From Ahaetulla prasina (lineage: Eukaryota > Chordata > Lepidosauria > Squamata > Colubridae), in assembly GCF_028640845.1 (NCBI RefSeq), contig NC_080540.1:160912438-160976437 (forward strand): DNA of 64,000 nt, written 5' to 3'. The position numbers and the translations under genes are program-made. The notes below the pieces were generated by a model. It ran no database searches. It worked only from the letters and a program-made list of their open reading frames with translations, and had not been told where the DNA came from. Shown here piece after piece: positions 12,182-64,000 of this stretch. Within the stretch, counting starts at the first letter, position 1, and each line of letters opens with the position of its first letter.

Positions 12182-12788
12182 GAATCATTTGAAGGAATAA
12201 ACTGTTGGGTTACTTGTTTCTGTCATGCAATGTATGGTATTAAGATTAATACGAGAAGCATACATGTAGTTCTCTTCCCTGTAAATTAGAAGACAATTCC
12301 TTTTCCTTGCAATTTTGTTTCCTTTTTAATGTGGACTCTCACAGTATGAAAAAGAAATTATTTTCACTCTTTTTTTGTTCGAAACACCCCCTTCCCCCAA
12401 ATTTGGTACAAATAGTGGAACTATACCCTGAGGTTTTCTCTTGAAAAGGTATGTAGAAATACCCTGATTCTGCAAATATTTACTTCGTGTAATTCAGCCA
12501 TTTATATGAAGATGAGCAGACAAAATATAACCTGTTGAAGGATCTGTTTTTAGCACTCTGAAAGTCGAGAATGTGTTTGTCAAGACCTGTACATTTTGAA
12601 TGAAACATGTTACTATGCTTGGGGAAATATTCCTAACCAGACTGATAATGGGATCAGAGAACTTGTTGCTGCTTTTATATATTCTATATGTGCTCTCATT
12701 ATATTACTCAGTGTATTTACTTCGTGTATATTTACTCAGAAATTACTATGATGAAGTTGATAACCTTTACATTTTCTCTATCATAGAA

Positions 12789-60442
<47,654 letters not shown>

Positions 60443-63400
60443 GCCACCATTGAGGAAAAAGCACATGGAAATCAAGAGAGTGTGTGGGGGTGTCAGCCCA
60501 GCTTTCCACTGGCTACAGACTGAAAGTTTTTACCCCACGTGAGATTGTGTATATTCCGTCAGTGAGAATTTTGATTTCTTCTCCCACCCACCCCATGCTA
60601 CCTGAAGAGCCACATTCTTGATATAGACATCTCCAGTCTCTCTGAGGAGCAAGCTGATTCATCTTACCCCACCTGCCTTTCAAAACTGAATGGCTTTGTC
60701 TGTTGCTGCTTTGCAGCGATGAAAGGAAATATTGCTTTTCAAGCCAGCAGTTGAAATGTAGCCTTACAATTGTGCAAGAGCACCCACAGAGAATGAGTGG
60801 AATGAAAAATGGAACTTGGATATTCCCCTTTCTATAGGCTAGTAAAAGCTTTCAGTCCTGGATAACTGTAATACACAGAGATATCGAAGTGCTCGTTTTT
60901 ATTGAATATAATTTCCTGCCAACAGTCACTTTAGCAGTGAAAATGGCAGCATATAAATTTAAGAAATAAATTATTTAATAAATAAGATGCTTCAACAGCA
61001 GCAAAACTTCTATTTATTAGCCAAATGAGGAAGAGAAGAAAGATTTGTTAGAATAAATAACCATTTTCTTGGGTTTTGGGTTTTTTTAAAATGCAATTTC
61101 TCAAATGCATAGAAATATGTCAGCATTTTTTTAGCCCTTAATAATTTATAATAGGAACTGGAAGAATTTAGATTTAATCATACACTCCTCGGTGGGGAAT
61201 ACGGGTGCGTTCTTAAAAACCAGGTTCCTGCCAGAATCTGTGCACTATTAAAACTATGGCCATGTTTGCCGCTTTAAGCCTTAAACAGTGTCTGACACTA
61301 CTAATTACTAAGAGTTGATGAGGAATAATCCAGAAGTATAATACTGACTTTTAATCTATCCAAGAATGCTTGGTTTGTTCAGAAAAATTATATTTTTAAT
61401 GGATTGCAGAAAGGATTCCTATGATCAGATTAAATCATGTACAAAGCAGCTTAATTATTTGATAGAGAATGAGCAATTTTTAGTTGTTTCCATTTTGGGG
61501 CTATGATATTTGAGTCAGTTCTTAAGTCATCCTCGGGAGGCTGAAACTAATTTATTTTTGATACTGGTAAAATGTTTACTCTAAGTTTGACAACCTCTGG
61601 GCTACTTGATTTCTAGAAAAATTAAGTACATTATGAGCCATTTGTTGACACAGAAAAGATCTTGTCATCAATAATGACTTCACCAAGAATATGTGTGGTT
61701 TAGGTAGCTTTTTGTTACATTGGTCCCAAATAATATAAAATAAGATGTGGACCAATTTCTTTTTGATGAAGGAGTCTACAACCATTTGGGTGAGAGATTT
61801 ATTAAGACTGCACTATTAAAAGATGAGTTAATTGTCAGTTTGAAAGAGAAAACCTGATTATAAACAAATGTATTCCTGCTGAAACTTAGATAGTAGAATA
61901 TATTGCTTACTTCAAAGACATGTTGAACATTCAGCATTGTATAGTTCTGTTTGGTTTTAATTCTTGGTGATAAAAGCAGTTTGCACTCTATACATCGCTA
62001 TATATTTTAATATATCAAGTAAAATGATTATTCTTCACAGACAGGAACAGATTAGATAAACATTTTTTTAAAAAAGATTGTGCTAGTTAGATTTTACAGC
62101 TGATATAAGAAGGCAGAGAGAGATATTTCCCATTTGGATTGAAATCTGCCCTGTGCTCACTAGGTGTCAGTAGGGTAATAGACTAGACTGTAATTCTTTT
62201 GAAAGTGCCTTGAGTTTGCTGCAAAGCAATTTATCTTTTTCTAGAATGATTAGATTGTTTTACTCTAAAATTAGCCTAAATTACTGGGATTGGAAGATTT
62301 CATCAAAGCCTTAACTTCCTTCTGTACTTCTCTGAGAGTTGGCACAAAGGCAGCCCACCCACATGCAACAAGTCCCTGTGGTTGGATGTGTGTGAGCATA
62401 TGTAGGTGCCCCTCCTTCAGCTAGCTCCTTTCGCAGGGAAAGCATATTAAAGTTTTCCACCTTTGCAACCCAAAATACTTTGGATTTTTCATTATCCAAG
62501 CTAACCATTTTAGATATAGTATCTGCATTTTAAAACCTTGGTCCTTCAACTGCAGAAATGCATTATCGCTCCAGTGAACCCTCTTTAGCTTGGTCACTTG
62601 AATGGGCTTTTTAATCAATATTTGTACTCCATCTCAGCAACTAAGCTGATAAATAATTTTAAAATAGGATGAGTTTATGTTTCCACCATATGCTTGAGTC
62701 AAGAACACTTTTAAAAGTGAAAATCACTCCAGCAAATACATGGTTAGAGTCACAGTAGGGAGTTAGGGCAAATTTGAGCTCATTGGTGGTAGCAAGTATT
62801 GAAAGAGACAATTAGAAGAAAATTCAGGTACTCTATGGAATGCACAATATACACATTATTAATTTGTCCGCTATTTAAAATGCTGCTAGAATATAAGTAT
62901 GCTAATTCGCTTTAGGGGGTATTTGTTTCTGTACCTTAGAGACATTTTTGTCATTTTTTTTCATGGTTAGAACAATAACAAGATCTTATAGGTGTTGCAG
63001 TCATGAATGTAAGATTTGGAATCCATCCCATATCAGAAAATAATGTCCATGCCGAGGAGGAGGAGAATACTTAAAAGTTTTTCTGCCTAAGAGAGGAGTA
63101 GAACTAATCATCCTCTCAAATTTTGTGCCCTCAACTGAATACAGCAATCTTCGAACATCATGCTCGTTACAAGCCAGTCATGTTACTATGATGAATCAGT
63201 TTATTTAGTATAGCCTGAATGTGAATTCGTTTTAGAGCCTTTAATAACAGTGACATTTGAATCAAAGTTGCTCTGGTCTGAAAGATGTTAGGGCTCTTTT
63301 TCAACCTCTGCACATAAAAGCCAAACCTGTACAGTTAGAGATGAGAAGCTTACTAGATGAGAAACACAAATCATCTCCATTTTGTTGCCTTATGTAGTAA

Positions 63401-63690
63401 ATCGTCATGCACTTTATAAAAATCAATATAATGATTTAAAGAGATATATATTTTAATTGTAGTGATGATGATGGTGGCGGTGGTGATGATGATGAATGAT
63501 GGAAACTTAGAGATGAATGCTATCTTTTTAATCCTATGTACATCTTTTGGCTTTTTTTCTAACAAATAAAGATCTAATATTTAAATATAATATTCCAGAG
63601 CTTTAATAATAAAGAATGATTGAATTCTGTTTTGCAGTTTTAAATGTGATGATGCTTGGTTACATTAATAAAAAAAATGGAGAAAACCCT
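60443..63690 (+). other. VDR: VDR 3' UTR (end approximate)
   Basis: About 3.2 kb of AT-rich sequence follows the stop with no recognisable repeat family and no convincing gene. The length fits the long 3' UTR known for VDR. Early AATAAA hexamers at 60965-60970 and 60977-60982 could give a short form; the strongest cluster is at 63565-63672. The stretch contains many ATTTA-type AU-rich pentamers and a GAT-rich trinucleotide run near 63460-63500. The transcript end is inferred. Confidence 0.75.
63565..63672 (+). terminator. VDR: Cluster of three poly(A) signals
   Basis: AATAAA occurs at 63565-63570, 63608-63613 and 63667-63672, each in an AT-rich context, about 3.1-3.2 kb after the VDR stop. 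The spacing from the stop codon is what one expects for the full-length VDR 3' UTR. Which signal is used cannot be decided from sequence. Confidence 0.65.
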
Positions 63691-64000
63691 TTGAGTGATT
63701 AAATTGATACGTTTCCTCAGAAATGAATCATTTAAATGCCCTGGGATTTATTTCCATTTAACACTGATATCAGCCTGTCTCTCAAGGAGGAAAAATCTAA
63801 TGATTAAGAGGATTGAAAATCATATCAGCTGGGACCCTAAAAACTTCCTAAAATACATATGTGCATAACTACTGATGCAGTTGCTTTAAAGGTTTAACGG
63901 TGCAGCATAAACCGTTTCTAAACTCCCACTGGAGGAAATAATTTGGAGATCTGTGTGAAGCATCAATGGCTTTATCCTCACATCCTGCTGCCCATAGCAT

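Larger units (their letters stand above)
1..12786 (+). other. Upstream region, probably VDR intron 1
   Basis: A splice acceptor at 12785-12786 shows the end of this stretch is intronic. I find no supportable 5' UTR exon, promoter or CpG island in it. Named repeats are listed separately. The parts 1-1565, 1645-2397, 9150-9620 and 10814-12105 show only AT-rich, apparently unique sequence; nothing coding is supported there. Confidence 0.6.

Noticed and set aside
1..12786. A second gene or a VDR promoter upstream
   Set aside because: No CpG-rich block, no exon with recognisable protein and no clear 5' UTR exon; neighbours known from other vertebrates are not in the window.
12600..12788. In-frame open stretch upstream of the VDR ATG, as an N-terminal extension
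   Set aside because: A good acceptor ends at 12786, the stretch has no similarity to known VDR N-termini, and vertebrate VDRs start at the codon chosen. Open by chance over 63 codons in AT-rich DNA.

Overview
This window is vertebrate nuclear DNA, most likely from a squamate reptile and probably an advanced (colubroid) snake. It carries one protein-coding gene, the vitamin D receptor VDR (NR1I1), on the + strand. The reptile assignment is inference. It rests on a VDR protein close to but distinct from the mammalian one, on AT-rich introns, and on the repeat content: CR1/L3-type LINEs with 3' tails that run into (TTCTA)n, a BovB/RTE fragment, an L2-like LINE sharing its 3' end with tRNA-derived SINEs, and several hAT-like and TA-flanked DNA elements.

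Layout. Positions 1-12786 lie upstream of the first coding exon and are probably VDR intron 1, because a splice acceptor sits 2 nt before the ATG; no 5' UTR exon could be identified. This stretch contains two neighbouring, nearly identical local duplications (2398-5978 and 6075-8453), a BovB tail and a decayed L2-like LINE. The eight coding exons are 12787-12937, 20652-20782, 47661-47845, 49775-49886, 52505-52658, 53737-53888, 55462-55578 and 60183-60442. All junctions are GT-AG and phases match throughout, giving a 419-residue receptor with no frameshift or internal stop. The 3' UTR runs from 60443 to a cluster of poly(A) signals at 63565-63672.

Domains. Exons 1-2 (coding numbering) encode the two zinc fingers, exon 3 the hinge and start of the ligand-binding domain, exon 4 and the first part of exon 5 the variable insertion region, and exons 5-8 the rest of the ligand-binding domain ending in the AF-2 helix. 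Both zinc-finger cysteine quartets, the P-box and the residues matching the human calcitriol contacts are present; the insertion region is about 9 residues shorter than in human VDR.

Introns. Intron 3 (human numbering) is 26.9 kb and repeat-rich. It holds three copies of one hAT-like family with exact 8-bp target duplications, two of them about 1.1 kb long and in opposite orientation, and five of the window's six copies of a roughly 400-bp TA-flanked element, two of which were later hit by LINEs. I see no second gene, no RNA gene, no endogenous virus and no evident new biological system; what is worth a second look is repeat architecture, duplication and a few candidate regulatory or exon-like stretches.
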